NCBI GenBank assembly: GCA_902577285.1
Contig: CACGYL010000004.1
Location: 1-62,821 of the forward strand
Length of the DNA stretch: 62,821 nucleotides
Reading direction: 5' to 3'
Source: an uncultured Pelagibacteraceae bacterium
GTDB lineage: Bacteria > Pseudomonadota > Alphaproteobacteria > Pelagibacterales > Pelagibacteraceae
Positions 1 through 9,459 of this stretch are shown here, piece after piece. Each line of letters opens with the position of its first letter. Within the stretch, counting starts at the first letter, position 1. The translations under genes were made by a program, and so were the position numbers. The notes beneath the pieces are model-generated. The model did not search any database, was not told where the DNA came from, and saw nothing but the letters and a program-made list of their open reading frames with translations.

Positions 1-173
1 TAGGGGTTACTCAAGAACTTATTGATAAATATGATGCTGTTGTATTTGCAAAATCAGGCTCTGAGATTATTGGTGGAAAAGGAGGGGGTGGAAGAAAAGA
101 TTTTGCACAAGCCGGTGGTCAATTTAAAGATAAAATTGATGAAGCTTTTGAAAAGATTAAGTCTTTAATTTAA
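1..173 (+). CDS. alaS: Alanyl-tRNA synthetase, C-terminal end (partial)
   Basis: Read in the frame starting at base 3, the first 56 codons give the end of AlaS. The reading frame carries the glycine-rich segment ([16 protein letters not shown]) typical of the DHHA1 domain that closes alanyl-tRNA synthetases, and ends at TAA 171-173. The enzyme charges tRNA-Ala; the catalytic and editing domains lie upstream of the window. The stop overlaps the last 9 bases of the convergent icd gene, so there is no room for a free-standing terminator between them. The identification is by motif and is confident although only the tail is present. Confidence 0.9.
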   Translation, partial: GVTQELIDKYDAVVFAKSGSEIIGGKGGGGRKDFAQAGGQFKDKIDEAFEKIKSLI

Positions 174-1379
174 TTTTTGTCTCAACTTTCCATCTAAAGT
201 ATCTAAAAATTGATTAGTTGTAAGATATTTAGTTGAAGGTCCTATTAATATTGCTAAGTCCTTAGTCATTGAACCTTCTTCAACACAATCAACACATACC
301 TTTTCAAGTGTTTCAGCAAATTTAATTAATTCCTCGTTTCCATCAAGCTTTCCTCTATGAGCCAAGCCCCTTGTCCATGCAAAAATTGAGGCAATTGGAT
401 TTGTTGAAGTCTCTTTTCCTTGTTGATGCATTCTAAAGTGTCTTGTTACTGTACCATGCGCAGCCTCTGCTTCCATGGTTTTTCCATCTGGTGCAAGTAG
501 TACGCTTGTCATCAAACCTAAAGACCCATATCCTTGAGCTACTGTATCTGATTGGACATCTCCATCATAATTTTTACATGCCCAAATATATTTACCATGC
601 CATTTCATTGCACATGCTACCATATCATCTATTAATCTATGTTCATAAGTGATTTTATTTTGTTCAAATTTTCCTTTGAATTCTTTTTCAAACACTTCTT
701 GGAAAATGTCTTTAAATCTTCCGTCGTATCTTTTTAAAATCGTATTTTTTGTTGATAGGTATACAGGCCACTTCTTGATTAACCCATAATTAAAGCAAGA
801 TCTTGCAAAATCCTCTATAGATTTATCTAAGTTATACATTGATAAAGCAATCCCAGGACCGGGAAAGTTAAATACCTCATATTTTCTCTCATCACTTCCA
901 TCCTCGGCAGTCCATTTTATTTCTAGCTTGCCTTTTCCCGGAACTGTAAAGTCTGTTGCTCTGTATTGGTCACCAAATGCGTGTCTGCCTATAATTAGTG
1001 GATCTGTCCATGAGGGTACAAGCTTTGGAATATTTTTACAAATTATGGGTTCTCTAAAAACGGTACCACCAATAATATTTCTTATTGTACCATTAGGAGA
1101 TCTCCACATTTTTTTTAGATTAAACTCTTTTACTCTTGCTTCATCTGGAGTAATAGTTGCGCATTTGATGCCCACTCCATTCTTTTTAATCGCATTAGCA
1201 CACTCTATGGTAATTTTATCATTAGTCTTATCTCTACTTTCCATCCCTAAATCGTAGTATTCGATCTTGAGATCTATGTAGGTTAAGATTAGTTTATTTT
1301 TTATGAAGTCCCATATAACTCTAGTCATTTCGTCACCATCTAACTCTACAATGGGGTTTTTAACCTTAATTTTACTCAT
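165..1379 (-). CDS. icd: NADP-dependent isocitrate dehydrogenase
   Basis: Converts isocitrate to 2-oxoglutarate with NADPH production in the TCA cycle; cytosolic. At 404 residues it matches the homodimeric eukaryote-like subfamily, which is common in alphaproteobacteria, rather than the E. coli type. Visible motifs are the substrate loop SPNGT at about residues 94-98, the FREPI segment at 108-112, and a C-terminal cofactor region with [10 protein letters not shown] followed by [12 protein letters not shown]. It starts with ATG at 1379. The gene is convergent with alaS and divergent from psd, with 78 bases between the icd and psd starts. Confidence 0.95.
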   Translation of the reverse strand: MSKIKVKNPIVELDGDEMTRVIWDFIKNKLILTYIDLKIEYYDLGMESRDKTNDKITIECANAIKKNGVGIKCATITPDEARVKEFNLKKMWRSPNGTIRNIIGGTVFREPIICKNIPKLVPSWTDPLIIGRHAFGDQYRATDFTVPGKGKLEIKWTAEDGSDERKYEVFNFPGPGIALSMYNLDKSIEDFARSCFNYGLIKKWPVYLSTKNTILKRYDGRFKDIFQEVFEKEFKGKFEQNKITYEHRLIDDMVACAMKWHGKYIWACKNYDGDVQSDTVAQGYGSLGLMTSVLLAPDGKTMEAEAAHGTVTRHFRMHQQGKETSTNPIASIFAWTRGLAHRGKLDGNEELIKFAETLEKVCVDCVEEGSMTKDLAILIGPSTKYLTTNQFLDTLDGKLRQKLN

Positions 1380-1400
1380 TTTTTAGATATATCTTAATAG

Positions 1401-1430
1401 TTGAATTTATTCTTTTTGTATACATATTAA
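1401..1430 (+). promoter_or_regulatory. Possible sigma-70-type promoter for psd
   Basis: In the 78-base gap between divergent icd and psd, a TTGAAT box (1401-1406) is followed after 18 bases by TATTAA (1425-1430), leaving a short leader before the psd ATG at 1458. Both boxes match the consensus at four or more positions, but in DNA this AT-rich such matches arise easily by chance, so this is tentative. Confidence 0.3.
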
Positions 1431-1457
1431 TCCAAATTTATTGTTTATAGGATTGTT

Positions 1458-2102
1458 ATGAGTAAAATTTTTCCAAAATTACACAACGAAGGATACAAGT
1501 TTATTGTTATTTTTGCAATTGCAACTGTAATTCTTTATTTGATAAATGGTTTTTTTGGTTTTGTTGGTTTGGTATTAACAATTTGGTGTTACTATTTTTT
1601 TAGAGATCCTGAAAGAACATCTATTGGAGATGATAATTATCTTACAAGTCCTGCAGATGGAGTTGTGTTGCAGGTGATGGACACAAATGGTCCAAAAGAA
1701 CTTGGCTTAGAAAATAAAAAGATGAAAAAGGTAAGTATATTTATGGACGTATTTGACTGTCATGTAAATAGATCTCCTTGTTCTGGAGCAATATCAGAAA
1801 TACTTTACAAACCTGGAAAATTTTTCAATGCATCATTAGATAAAGCAAGTGAAGATAATGAGAGAAATTATTATAGAATTAAAAATTCCAACGGAGAAGA
1901 AATTATTGTAGTCCAAATAGCTGGATTAGTTGCGAGAAGAATTGTTACTGAAGTTTCTAAAGATGAACTTGTAGAGCAAGGTTCAAGAATAGGAATGATT
2001 AGATTTGGAAGTAGGGCAGATATGTATTTTGAAAATTACTCTCCCTTAATTAAGGTTGATCAAAAGACTATAGCTGGCGAAACTCTTATTGCAAAAAAAT
2101 AA
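1458..2102 (+). CDS. psd: Phosphatidylserine decarboxylase proenzyme
   Basis: Makes phosphatidylethanolamine from phosphatidylserine at the inner membrane. The 214-residue length fits the short (archaetidylserine decarboxylase-like) form of alphaproteobacteria. An N-terminal hydrophobic region covers about residues 14-44. FGSRADMYF near residues 183-191 contains the Gly184-Ser185 bond at which this family self-cleaves to form the pyruvoyl group. FMDVFDCHVNRSP (95-107) is the other conserved block. It is followed directly by pssA, the preceding step in the pathway, so the two almost certainly form one transcript. Confidence 0.94.
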   Translation: MSKIFPKLHNEGYKFIVIFAIATVILYLINGFFGFVGLVLTIWCYYFFRDPERTSIGDDNYLTSPADGVVLQVMDTNGPKELGLENKKMKKVSIFMDVFDCHVNRSPCSGAISEILYKPGKFFNASLDKASEDNERNYYRIKNSNGEEIIVVQIAGLVARRIVTEVSKDELVEQGSRIGMIRFGSRADMYFENYSPLIKVDQKTIAGETLIAKK

Positions 2103-2106
2103 TCTA

Positions 2107-2904
2107 ATGAAGTTACAAGATAAAAATATTAAATTGGTTTCGAATAAAAAAACTAGAGTAATTTTACCAAATATTCTTACGCTAATTGGTGTATGTATTG
2201 GACTAACGTCTATCAAATTTGCGTTTGACGGTAAATTCGAGTTATCAATTATTGCTGTAATAGTTGCTGCAATAATTGATGGGCTAGATGGAAGAATTGC
2301 AAGATTGATTAAAGGTACCTCTAAAGTAGGTAAAGAACTAGACTCCTTAACTGATGTGATAAGTTTTGGTGTTGCCCCAGCATTTATAATGTATTTTTGG
2401 GCCCTATCCGAAACAGGTAGAGTAGGCTGGTTGATTTCATTAATTTACGTAGTTTGTGTTGCACTTAGACTTGCAAGATTTAATGTTTCATCAAATGAAG
2501 AAAGTTCGTGGAAAGATAATTTTTTTGAAGGTATCCCTTCCCCAGCTGGTGGAATTCTAGTTTTAATGCCATTAATTTTAAGTATAAGCGAATTTAAGTT
2601 TTTAAATTTGAATTATCAATTAGTGGTACCAATTATGTTTATTCTTGTTTCAATACTATTAATAAGCAAAATACCAACTTATTCATTTAAAAAAATTGTT
2701 GTACCAAGAAGTGCATCAATATTTTTGTTATTTGGAATAATCTTATATTTTGGTTTAATTCTCGTTTATACTTTTAATGCAATAGTTATTTCAGGATTAA
2801 TATACATGTTAATGGTACCGGTAAGTTCAATGCATTATCTTATGATCAAAAAAAATGAGAAAATCATTACAAATGATACTGATCATCATGAAGACGTATT
2901 ATAA
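2107..2904 (+). CDS. pssA: CDP-diacylglycerol--serine O-phosphatidyltransferase
   Basis: Makes phosphatidylserine from CDP-diacylglycerol and serine; integral membrane protein of about 265 residues. The CDP-alcohol phosphotransferase signature runs from Asp58 to about Asp83, beginning DGLDGRIAR and ending ELDSLTD, with further hydrophobic segments downstream. An in-frame TTG at 2089 would overlap psd by 14 bases, but I prefer the ATG at 2107, four bases after the psd stop. The psd-pssA pair supplies the whole route to phosphatidylethanolamine. Confidence 0.93.
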   Translation: MKLQDKNIKLVSNKKTRVILPNILTLIGVCIGLTSIKFAFDGKFELSIIAVIVAAIIDGLDGRIARLIKGTSKVGKELDSLTDVISFGVAPAFIMYFWALSETGRVGWLISLIYVVCVALRLARFNVSSNEESSWKDNFFEGIPSPAGGILVLMPLILSISEFKFLNLNYQLVVPIMFILVSILLISKIPTYSFKKIVVPRSASIFLLFGIILYFGLILVYTFNAIVISGLIYMLMVPVSSMHYLMIKKNEKIITNDTDHHEDVL

Positions 2905-3804
2905 ATGAAAAAAAACACAATAATTTCATTAGCAGACTCAAATTATTTTAATCTTTTAAACGAATTAATAGACTCAATAAACAGATTTGAACAAAGTAAC
3001 GAGATAGATATATGCATAATGGATGCTGGATTGACTGAAGATCAGATAAAAGTTTTAGAAAAAAAGGTATTTAAAATCAAAAAGGCAGAATGGGATATAG
3101 AAGTTCCTAATTATAAAGTTAAAGGAAGAGAGTGGTTAAAAAGCCAGGTATCGAGAGCATTTTTACCTAAATATTTTCCAGGATACAAAAAATATCTATG
3201 GATTGATGCAGATGCTTGGGTTAATTCATGGTACGGAATTGATCTTTACTTAAGAGGCTGCGAAAATAAAAAATTAGCAATAGCGACATCCGCTGACAGG
3301 TCATATGGAAGAGTTTTAAGAGCAGAGTGGGTTATAGGAAGTTTCGCAAGAATAAAATCACAAAATTATAAGCATGCTAAATCATCTGGATTTTCGGAAA
3401 AAATTTCAAGAGAAGTAGCACTAAAACCTCATTTAAATATTGGATTATTTTCTTTAGAAGAAAATGCACCACACTGGGAAATTTGGCAAAAAAATTTGAA
3501 AAAAGCATTGTCTTCAGGAAAGATTTGGGGTTCTGAGCAAATAGCAATGAACATAACTATTTATTCAGATAATTTGGATGTTGAAATTTTACCAGCGTAT
3601 TGCAATTGGACACTTATTGAGGCAATAAAATTTGACAAAAAACAAAATACTTTTGTTGAGCCATATTTACCAAACCATGAAATAGGAATTATTCATTTAG
3701 CTGGAAAGAATAATGATAATATTAGAAATGATAAAAATTATATTTCTAAAATTAAGACATTAGATGGTGACATAATTGAAAAATCGTTGAGATTTGGGAA
3801 CTAA
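2905..3804 (+). CDS. GT8-like glycosyltransferase, acceptor unknown
   Basis: A 299-residue protein resembling the GT-A fold family 8 transferases. It opens with an IISLADSNYF strand, carries a DAD metal/nucleotide-sugar motif at residues 101-103 (in LWIDADAW), and has NIGLF at about 193-197 and IIHLAGK near the C-terminus, where family 8 enzymes place a second metal-binding His. There is no signal peptide or membrane segment, so it is probably cytosolic or peripheral. The ATG follows the pssA stop with no gap, so the gene sits in a phospholipid operon. This hints at a lipid or envelope acceptor, but the sequence does not show the substrate. Confidence 0.6.
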   Translation: MKKNTIISLADSNYFNLLNELIDSINRFEQSNEIDICIMDAGLTEDQIKVLEKKVFKIKKAEWDIEVPNYKVKGREWLKSQVSRAFLPKYFPGYKKYLWIDADAWVNSWYGIDLYLRGCENKKLAIATSADRSYGRVLRAEWVIGSFARIKSQNYKHAKSSGFSEKISREVALKPHLNIGLFSLEENAPHWEIWQKNLKKALSSGKIWGSEQIAMNITIYSDNLDVEILPAYCNWTLIEAIKFDKKQNTFVEPYLPNHEIGIIHLAGKNNDNIRNDKNYISKIKTLDGDIIEKSLRFGN

Positions 3805-4416
3805 TTGAAAAAAAATAAATTTTCTAAAAATTGGATTATCAAACAAAAAAGAGATATTTACGTAAAAAAATCAAAATTAGAGGGATATAGATCAAGAGCT
3901 GTTTATAAATTACAAGAAATTAATGAAAAATTTAAATTAATAAAAAATAATGCTCTAGTAGTTGATTTAGGTGCTGCCCCTGGAAGCTGGTCACAGTATA
4001 TATTTAGAAATTTTAAAGGTTCTAAAATTATTTCAATAGATTTGAAAGATGTAGAACCAATTAAAAATTTATTTCACATAAAGGGAGACTTCACAGAAGA
4101 TGATCAAAAAATAAAAATACAAAATTATTTTGGAAAAAAAGTAGATCTTATAATTTCTGATATGGCTGTAAATACCACAGGAAACAAAAGTGTTGATTCC
4201 CTTGTAACCGGTGAATTATGCATAGAAGCAATGGATTTTGCTGTTGAATTACTTAATAAGAAAGGAACTTTTATTTCTAAACTTTTTATGGGAGCATCTT
4301 TCAACGAGATTGTCGCACTTGGTAAAAAAACATTTAACAAAGTGGATATTTTTAAGCCTCACTCTAGTAGAAAAGACTCAAAGGAAAACTTTATAATTTG
4401 CAGAAATTTAAGATAG
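3805..4416 (+). CDS. rlmE: 23S rRNA 2'-O-ribose uridine methyltransferase (RrmJ/FtsJ)
   Basis: SAM-dependent methylation of 23S rRNA in the large subunit. The 203-residue protein has the conserved SRAVYKL segment with catalytic Lys35, SAM-binding DLGAAPGSW at 54-62, SDMA with Asp119, Lys159 and Glu194, which together make the K-D-K-E tetrad. The start is TTG at 3805, immediately after the TAA of the glycosyltransferase gene. No nearby ATG would keep the conserved N-terminal segment, so a coupled TTG start is the best reading. Confidence 0.93.
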   Translation: MKKNKFSKNWIIKQKRDIYVKKSKLEGYRSRAVYKLQEINEKFKLIKNNALVVDLGAAPGSWSQYIFRNFKGSKIISIDLKDVEPIKNLFHIKGDFTEDDQKIKIQNYFGKKVDLIISDMAVNTTGNKSVDSLVTGELCIEAMDFAVELLNKKGTFISKLFMGASFNEIVALGKKTFNKVDIFKPHSSRKDSKENFIICRNLR

Positions 4417-4455
4417 TTTGTCTTTTATTTTTTTAAGAATCATTTATATAAGGAC

Positions 4456-5520
4456 ATGGATACTATCAATGAAGCTCTAACATTTGATGATGTTACATTA
4501 GCTCCAAATTACTCTGAAATTTTACCAAGTGAAGTCAATACATCAACAAATCTCACAAAAAACCTAAGTATAAGAATACCTCTTCTATCATCTGCAATGG
4601 ATACTGTAACAGAGTCATCAATGAGTATTGCTATTGCAAAAGCTGGCGGCTTGGGAATTATCCACAGAAATCTGAATATAAATGATCAAATTAAAGAAAT
4701 AAGAAAAGTAAAGTCAAAAAAATACCTAGTAGGAGCGGCAGTTGGCGCAAGTGAAAAAGAATTAAAAAGAGCAGAGAAAATACTAAAAGAAAATATAGAT
4801 ATAATTGTAGTAGATACAGCACATGGACATACAAAAAAAGTTGGGAATATAATTAACAAAATTAAAAAAATAAGACCAAAGGGAACAGCAATTTGTGCAG
4901 GAAATATAGCCACAGCTGAAGCTGCAAAATTTCTAATTAGACATGGTGTTGATATAATCAAAGTTGGAATAGGTCCTGGATCTATTTGTACAACAAGACT
5001 TGTTGCAGGAATTGGAGTTCCTCAATTGAGTGCAATTTTAGATGTTAAAAAGGGAATTGGGAAAGGCAAAACAAAATTGATTGCTGATGGTGGTATAAAA
5101 TTCTCTGGAGATATTGCAAAAGCATTAGCAGCGGGTGCAGATGCGGTTATGATAGGATCACTATTTGCAGGAACTGATGAAGCACCGGGCAAAAAAATAA
5201 AGAAAAATGGTAAATTGTATAAATATTTTAGAGGTATGGGATCAATCGGCGCAATGAATAAAGGGTCAGCAGATAGATATTTTCAATCTAAACAGAAAGA
5301 CACATCAAAATATGTGGCCGAAGGAGTAGAGGGATATATTAAATACAAAGGTAGAGTTGATAAAATTATTTATAACTTAGTTGGAGGTTTAAAATCTTCT
5401 ATGGGATATTTGGGGGCTGAGAAAGTAATTGATTTAAGAAAAAAACCAAAATTTGTGAAAATTACTAAAGCAGGTTTTTATGAAAGTATGGTACATAACA
5501 TAGATCTAGTAAAAAAATAA
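4456..5520 (+). CDS. guaB: IMP dehydrogenase lacking CBS domains
   Basis: Oxidises IMP to XMP with NAD, the committed step of GMP synthesis. Only 354 residues against about 485-490 for usual bacterial GuaB. The chain passes from [18 protein letters not shown] (69-86) straight into [12 protein letters not shown], so the two CBS domains that normally interrupt the barrel are absent. Catalytic Cys178 lies in GPGSICTTR, and the IMPDH-specific Arg274-Tyr275 flap (SADRYFQ) is followed by VAEGVEG. This separates it from GMP reductase, which is of similar length. guaA follows after one small gene. Confidence 0.92.
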   Translation: MDTINEALTFDDVTLAPNYSEILPSEVNTSTNLTKNLSIRIPLLSSAMDTVTESSMSIAIAKAGGLGIIHRNLNINDQIKEIRKVKSKKYLVGAAVGASEKELKRAEKILKENIDIIVVDTAHGHTKKVGNIINKIKKIRPKGTAICAGNIATAEAAKFLIRHGVDIIKVGIGPGSICTTRLVAGIGVPQLSAILDVKKGIGKGKTKLIADGGIKFSGDIAKALAAGADAVMIGSLFAGTDEAPGKKIKKNGKLYKYFRGMGSIGAMNKGSADRYFQSKQKDTSKYVAEGVEGYIKYKGRVDKIIYNLVGGLKSSMGYLGAEKVIDLRKKPKFVKITKAGFYESMVHNIDLVKK

Positions 5521-5522
5521 TT

Positions 5523-5951
5523 ATGAGATACTTAATTTTAACAATAGTTTTTTCTTTATTTAGTATAATCGCTAAAGCAGATAAAAATAATTTTTTCATT
5601 GAAGCTAAAAACTTATTTGAAAATGAAAAATATGAAGAATCAAAGTTTTTATTCCAGAGAAATATTGTCTATAACCCAAAAGATGCATCATCTTATCTAT
5701 ATTTAGCTAAAATTTTTAAAATTGAAGATGATAGAAGACAAGAGGAAAAAAATATAAATACTACTTTACTCCTAGATCCAAAAAATGAAGAGGCATTGTT
5801 TTTACTAATAGATATGGAATTAGAAAGATCAAATTTTTCGAAAGCTGATGAATTAAGTAAAGATTTCAAAAAAATTTGTGTAAAAATGTGTGAAAAAATT
5901 ACTTCTATTGAAAGTCGCTTAAAAGATTTCGAGAGAAAAGATGCGTCTTGA
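5523..5951 (+). CDS. Small exported TPR-like protein between guaB and guaA
   Basis: A 142-residue protein with an N-terminal hydrophobic signal sequence (about residues 1-19, ending IIAKAD), then helical repeats with TPR spacing: an [18 protein letters not shown] helix pair, then [13 protein letters not shown] and [12 protein letters not shown]. Probably periplasmic or membrane-anchored. The start is two bases after guaB and the end overlaps guaA by 11 bases, so it must be co-transcribed with two cytosolic purine enzymes. No specific function can be read from it. Confidence 0.75.
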   Translation: MRYLILTIVFSLFSIIAKADKNNFFIEAKNLFENEKYEESKFLFQRNIVYNPKDASSYLYLAKIFKIEDDRRQEEKNINTTLLLDPKNEEALFLLIDMELERSNFSKADELSKDFKKICVKMCEKITSIESRLKDFERKDAS

Positions 5952-7503
5952 AGACACTCTTAATAAAATTTTGATTGTAGACTTTGGTTCTCAATTTACT
6001 CAATTAATAGCCCGTAAAATTAGAGAGCTCGGCATCTATTGTGAAATAATCAGTCACAAATCAATAGAAAAGCGTAAAAATTTCGATAAAAATATCAAGG
6101 GCATCGTTTTGTCTGGTGGTCCTTTAAATGTTTATGAAAATAAAAAAGTAAAATTTAATAATAATCTTTTAAAACTTGAAATACCTATATTGGGAATATG
6201 TTTTGGGCACCAAATTATTTCAAAAGTAATGGGTGGAAAAGTAAAAAGTTCTAAATTTAGAGAGTTCGGGCTAGCTGAGGTAACAGAGATAAAAAAAAGC
6301 AAATTAACAAAAAATTTTTTTTCTAATAAAAAAAATAATGTTTGGATGAGTCATGCAGATCAAGTAACAAAATTACCAAAAAATTTTAGTGTAATTGCAA
6401 AAAGTAATAATTCTAAAATGTGTATTATTCAAAATAATAAAAAAAATATTTTTGGAATCCAATTTCATCCAGAAGTAAGTCATACCAACAAAGGAAAAGT
6501 AATACTTAGAAATTTTATATTTTCTATATGTAAATTAACTAAAAATTGGTCTGCCAGTGATCAGAAAAAAAAATTAATTAGTGAGGTAAAAGAAGTTGTA
6601 GGAAATTCAAAAGTCATTTGTGCATTATCTGGCGGTGTAGATAGTAGTGTAGTCGCAAAATTGTTATCAAATGCAATAGGAAAAAAGTTGACATGTATTT
6701 TTGTTAATACAGGCTTACTCAGAAAAGATGAGGAAAAACAAGTTGTTAATACATTTAAGAAACGTTTTAAAATAAATTTAATTTATGTGAATGCTGAAAA
6801 CCTATTTTTATCAAAATTAAAAAATATTTCTGATCCAGAAAGAAAAAGAAAAATTATTGGAAATTTATTTATAAAAATATTTGAAAAATATGCAAAAAAA
6901 ATTAAAAAAGTAAAATTTTTAGCCCAAGGAACTCTGTATCCAGATTTAATCGAAAGCAAATCTGTTACCGGAAGTCAAACTTCAAAAATAAAATCACATC
7001 ACAATGTTGGAGGTTTACCAAAAAAAATGAACCTTAAATTAGTAGAACCTCTAAAATATCTCTTTAAAGACGAAGTTAGAAAGTTAGGATTTGAAATTGG
7101 ATTGAACAAAGAGATTGTTTCCCGACATCCATTTCCTGGACCTGGTCTTGCAATTAGAATGCCTGGTAATATATCTAAAGAAAAAATCAAAATTTTAAAA
7201 GAAGCAGATAATTATTTCATAAAATCGTTAAAGGATAATAATTTGTATGACAAAATCTGGCAAGCATATGCTGCTTTACTCCCAGTAAAAACCGTAGGAG
7301 TTATGGGTGATAATAGAACATATGAATACGTTTGTTTGCTGAGAGCAATTACATCTGAAGATGGTATGACCGCTGATTTTTTTCAATTTAACAAAACTTT
7401 TATGCAATCAGTATCTAACCAAATTATAAATAATATAAGAGGAATAAATAGAGTTGTTTATGATATAACATCTAAGCCTCCAAGTACTATTGAATTGGAA
7501 TAA
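5941..7503 (+). CDS. guaA: GMP synthase (glutamine-hydrolysing)
   Basis: Converts XMP to GMP using glutamine and ATP. Of 520 residues, the N-terminal class I amidotransferase has Cys87 in LGICFGHQ with His176 and Glu178 in FHPEV. The ATP-pyrophosphatase loop SGGVDSS is at 230-236. The C-terminal dimerisation domain ends with [25 protein letters not shown] sequence. The ATG lies inside the upstream TPR gene; a start a few codons later would also keep the core domain. It completes the IMP to GMP route begun by guaB. Confidence 0.96.
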   Translation: MRLEDTLNKILIVDFGSQFTQLIARKIRELGIYCEIISHKSIEKRKNFDKNIKGIVLSGGPLNVYENKKVKFNNNLLKLEIPILGICFGHQIISKVMGGKVKSSKFREFGLAEVTEIKKSKLTKNFFSNKKNNVWMSHADQVTKLPKNFSVIAKSNNSKMCIIQNNKKNIFGIQFHPEVSHTNKGKVILRNFIFSICKLTKNWSASDQKKKLISEVKEVVGNSKVICALSGGVDSSVVAKLLSNAIGKKLTCIFVNTGLLRKDEEKQVVNTFKKRFKINLIYVNAENLFLSKLKNISDPERKRKIIGNLFIKIFEKYAKKIKKVKFLAQGTLYPDLIESKSVTGSQTSKIKSHHNVGGLPKKMNLKLVEPLKYLFKDEVRKLGFEIGLNKEIVSRHPFPGPGLAIRMPGNISKEKIKILKEADNYFIKSLKDNNLYDKIWQAYAALLPVKTVGVMGDNRTYEYVCLLRAITSEDGMTADFFQFNKTFMQSVSNQIINNIRGINRVVYDITSKPPSTIELE

Positions 7504-7525
7504 TAAGACTATATAAGTTAATTAT

Positions 7526-7945
7526 ATGAAATATTTACACACAATGATTAGAGTTTCTAACATAGAGGAGTCATTAAGATTTTTCTGTGAAGGGTTAGGT
7601 CTTAAAGAAACAAGAAGAAAAGACAGTGAAAAAGGCAGGTATACTTTAGTATTTCTTGCTGCTCCAGATGATGAGAAAGCTGAAATAGAATTAACATACA
7701 ATTGGGATGGAGATAGTTTGGGTGATGGTTCAAGAAACTTTGGACATTTAGCTTACAGAGTTGAAAATATATATGAAACTTGCCAAAGATTAAAAGACAT
7801 GGGTTATACAATTAACAGACCACCAAGAGATGGCCATATGGCATTTGTGAGATCTCCAGATAAAATTTCTGTTGAAATACTTCAAGATGGTTACTTGGAA
7901 CCAATAGAGCCATGGAAATCTATGGAAAATACAGGCACTTGGTAA
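7526..7945 (+). CDS. gloA: Glyoxalase I-like VOC family protein (lactoylglutathione lyase)
   Basis: A 139-residue vicinal oxygen chelate protein. The positions of the four glyoxalase I metal ligands are present: His5, Glu55 (IELTYN), His74 (FGHLAYRV) and Glu117 (ISVEIL). The IELTYNWD segment is characteristic of true lactoylglutathione lyases, which detoxify methylglyoxal using glutathione. gshA and gshB are elsewhere in this window (37262-39467), so the thiol is available. The ligand pattern resembles the Ni-dependent bacterial enzyme. Confidence 0.87.
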   Translation: MKYLHTMIRVSNIEESLRFFCEGLGLKETRRKDSEKGRYTLVFLAAPDDEKAEIELTYNWDGDSLGDGSRNFGHLAYRVENIYETCQRLKDMGYTINRPPRDGHMAFVRSPDKISVEILQDGYLEPIEPWKSMENTGTW

Positions 7946-7954
7946 TAAATATTT

Positions 7955-8734
7955 ATGCCTTCGAAAATCAGCAGGCTTATATTAAAAAAAAAAAATAAGT
8001 CAAAAATAGTCTGCTTAACATCCTACTCGAAAAATATTGCTGAAGAAGTTGATAAATACACAGACCTTATACTAGTTGGAGATTCTTTGGGCTCTGTTTT
8101 GTATAATTTTTATACGACAAGAAAAGTAAATCTATCTATGATGATTGAACATTCCAAAAGTGTAAGAAAAGGAGTAAAAAAAAGTTTAATGATTGTAGAT
8201 ATGCCATTTAATACTTATAAAAATAAATCGCAGGCGCTTAAAAATTGTAAAAAAGTCATCAAAGAAACTAAATGCGATGGAATCAAAATAGAAGGAGGAA
8301 GCAAGATCAAAGATATAATTAAACATTTAGTAAAAAATAAAATCCCAGTAATGGGCCACATAGGTATAACACCACAGTCTCAAAGAGGTAAATTTAGATA
8401 TAAAGGCAAGAATGAAAAAGAAAAAAAAAATTTATTAAATGATTCAAAAATCTTAGAAGAAGCAGGTGTTTTTGCTATTGTACTAGAATGTATTGAGAAA
8501 AAACTTTCAAAAAAAATTACTGAGACAATTGAAATCCCTACAATAGGAATTGGCTCATCAAAGTTTTGTGATGGTCAGATTTTAGTTTTAGACGATTTAT
8601 TAGGTTTGACTAATAGTAAAATAAAATTCGTTAAGAAATATGCTAATTTAAAAAGTAATATTAGAAATGCAGTTAAAAAATTTGGGTCAGATGTGAAAAG
8701 AGGTTCATATCCATCATTAAAGCATTCTTACTAA
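7955..8734 (+). CDS. panB: 3-methyl-2-oxobutanoate hydroxymethyltransferase
   Basis: First committed step of pantothenate synthesis: ketoisovalerate plus methylene-tetrahydrofolate gives ketopantoate. The 259-residue TIM barrel shows the metal aspartates in LVGDSLG (about 41-47) and VDMPF, the KIEGG block, GHIGITPQS and the glutamate of IVLECIE. It follows the glyoxalase gene closely and overlaps the convergent terC gene by four bases at its stop. Confidence 0.94.
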   Translation: MPSKISRLILKKKNKSKIVCLTSYSKNIAEEVDKYTDLILVGDSLGSVLYNFYTTRKVNLSMMIEHSKSVRKGVKKSLMIVDMPFNTYKNKSQALKNCKKVIKETKCDGIKIEGGSKIKDIIKHLVKNKIPVMGHIGITPQSQRGKFRYKGKNEKEKKNLLNDSKILEEAGVFAIVLECIEKKLSKKITETIEIPTIGIGSSKFCDGQILVLDDLLGLTNSKIKFVKKYANLKSNIRNAVKKFGSDVKRGSYPSLKHSY

Positions 8735-9345
8735 AAATACTTTTTAAATTCCTCATTAATTTTTAGAATTTCTAAGTCAACAAGCCCTCCAATAATAAGC
8801 TGTATTGCAAGTATAAGAATAACTGCTATTCCAATATAGACGACCCACAAATGTTTCTGAATATAATTAGCTAAATAAGTGGCCATAGCACCTGTGAGGA
8901 CTACAGATAAAATTAAACCAAAAATCATAAACCCAAAGTTACCCTTAGAAGCACCAACAACACCTATAACATTATCAAAACTAATTGTTATATCTGCGAA
9001 AAGGACTTTATACATACCCTTTGTAAATGAAGGTTCAAAGGATTTTTTTGTTGGTGATTTGATTTGTCTCTGAGCTTGTAAAAGATCTTTTCTAAGATCA
9101 TTTACTATCCAAATTAAAAGCAAACCTCCAAGAATTTTTATGAAGTAAAATTTGAATAAATAGGTCGCAAATACTGCAAATAAAACTTTAAAAATTAAAG
9201 CTCCGACCACTCCCCAAAATATGATTTTTTTTCTATTCTTTGGAACAAAATTAGCCGCAATTAGACCAATTATTATGGCATTATCAGCTGCCAAAATAAT
9301 ATCTATAAAGATAATTTGCAGTAAAATAATGGCTTCTTCGATCAA
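8731..9345 (-). CDS. TerC/YjbE family integral membrane protein
   Basis: A 204-residue membrane protein with several hydrophobic segments. The duplicated family motif is seen as FIDIILAADNAI near residues 13-24 and ADITISFDNVIG in the second half; the paired aspartates are thought to bind metal. Some members of this family act in manganese efflux or metallation of exported proteins, but which applies here is not visible. The only reasonable start is TTG at 9345, since the frame is closed by TGA ten codons upstream and has no ATG near the conserved N-terminus. Divergent from dctP. Confidence 0.85.
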   Translation of the reverse strand: MIEEAIILLQIIFIDIILAADNAIIIGLIAANFVPKNRKKIIFWGVVGALIFKVLFAVFATYLFKFYFIKILGGLLLIWIVNDLRKDLLQAQRQIKSPTKKSFEPSFTKGMYKVLFADITISFDNVIGVVGASKGNFGFMIFGLILSVVLTGAMATYLANYIQKHLWVVYIGIAVILILAIQLIIGGLVDLEILKINEEFKKYF

Positions 9346-9459
9346 TATAACAATATAATAGTAACAATTTCAAATTTTTCAACAAAACATGGAAAAATTT
9401 TTATTGATTTAACAAATAATACATAATGAGATGTATTTTTTAAAAATTAAGGAGGATTA
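9346..9459. promoter_or_regulatory. Divergent control region between terC and dctP, with a strong dctP ribosome binding site
   Basis: This 114-base gap must hold promoters for both terC and the TRAP operon. The clearest element is AGGAGG at 9450-9455, four bases before the dctP ATG; it is one of the strongest Shine-Dalgarno sequences in the window and fits high expression of a binding protein. A TTGATT box occurs at 9404-9409, but I find no convincing -10 box at good spacing, so promoter positions are not assigned. Confidence 0.5.

Noticed and set aside
443..1257. Two plus-strand ORFs opposite icd (443-652 and 928-1257)
   Set aside because: They are antisense to a well-conserved enzyme, with low-complexity products and no recognisable motifs.
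2089..2106. TTG start for pssA 18 bases upstream
   Set aside because: The ATG at 2107 lies four bases after the psd stop and the extra residues are not typical of the family.
4456..5520. GMP reductase instead of IMP dehydrogenase
   Set aside because: The length fits, but the Arg-Tyr flap and the VAEGVEG segment are specific to IMP dehydrogenase, and guaA lies downstream.
9346..9459. Riboswitch upstream of dctP
   Set aside because: The 114-base gap is almost pure A/T with no stable GC-rich helices that would suggest a glycine, SAM or other known aptamer.
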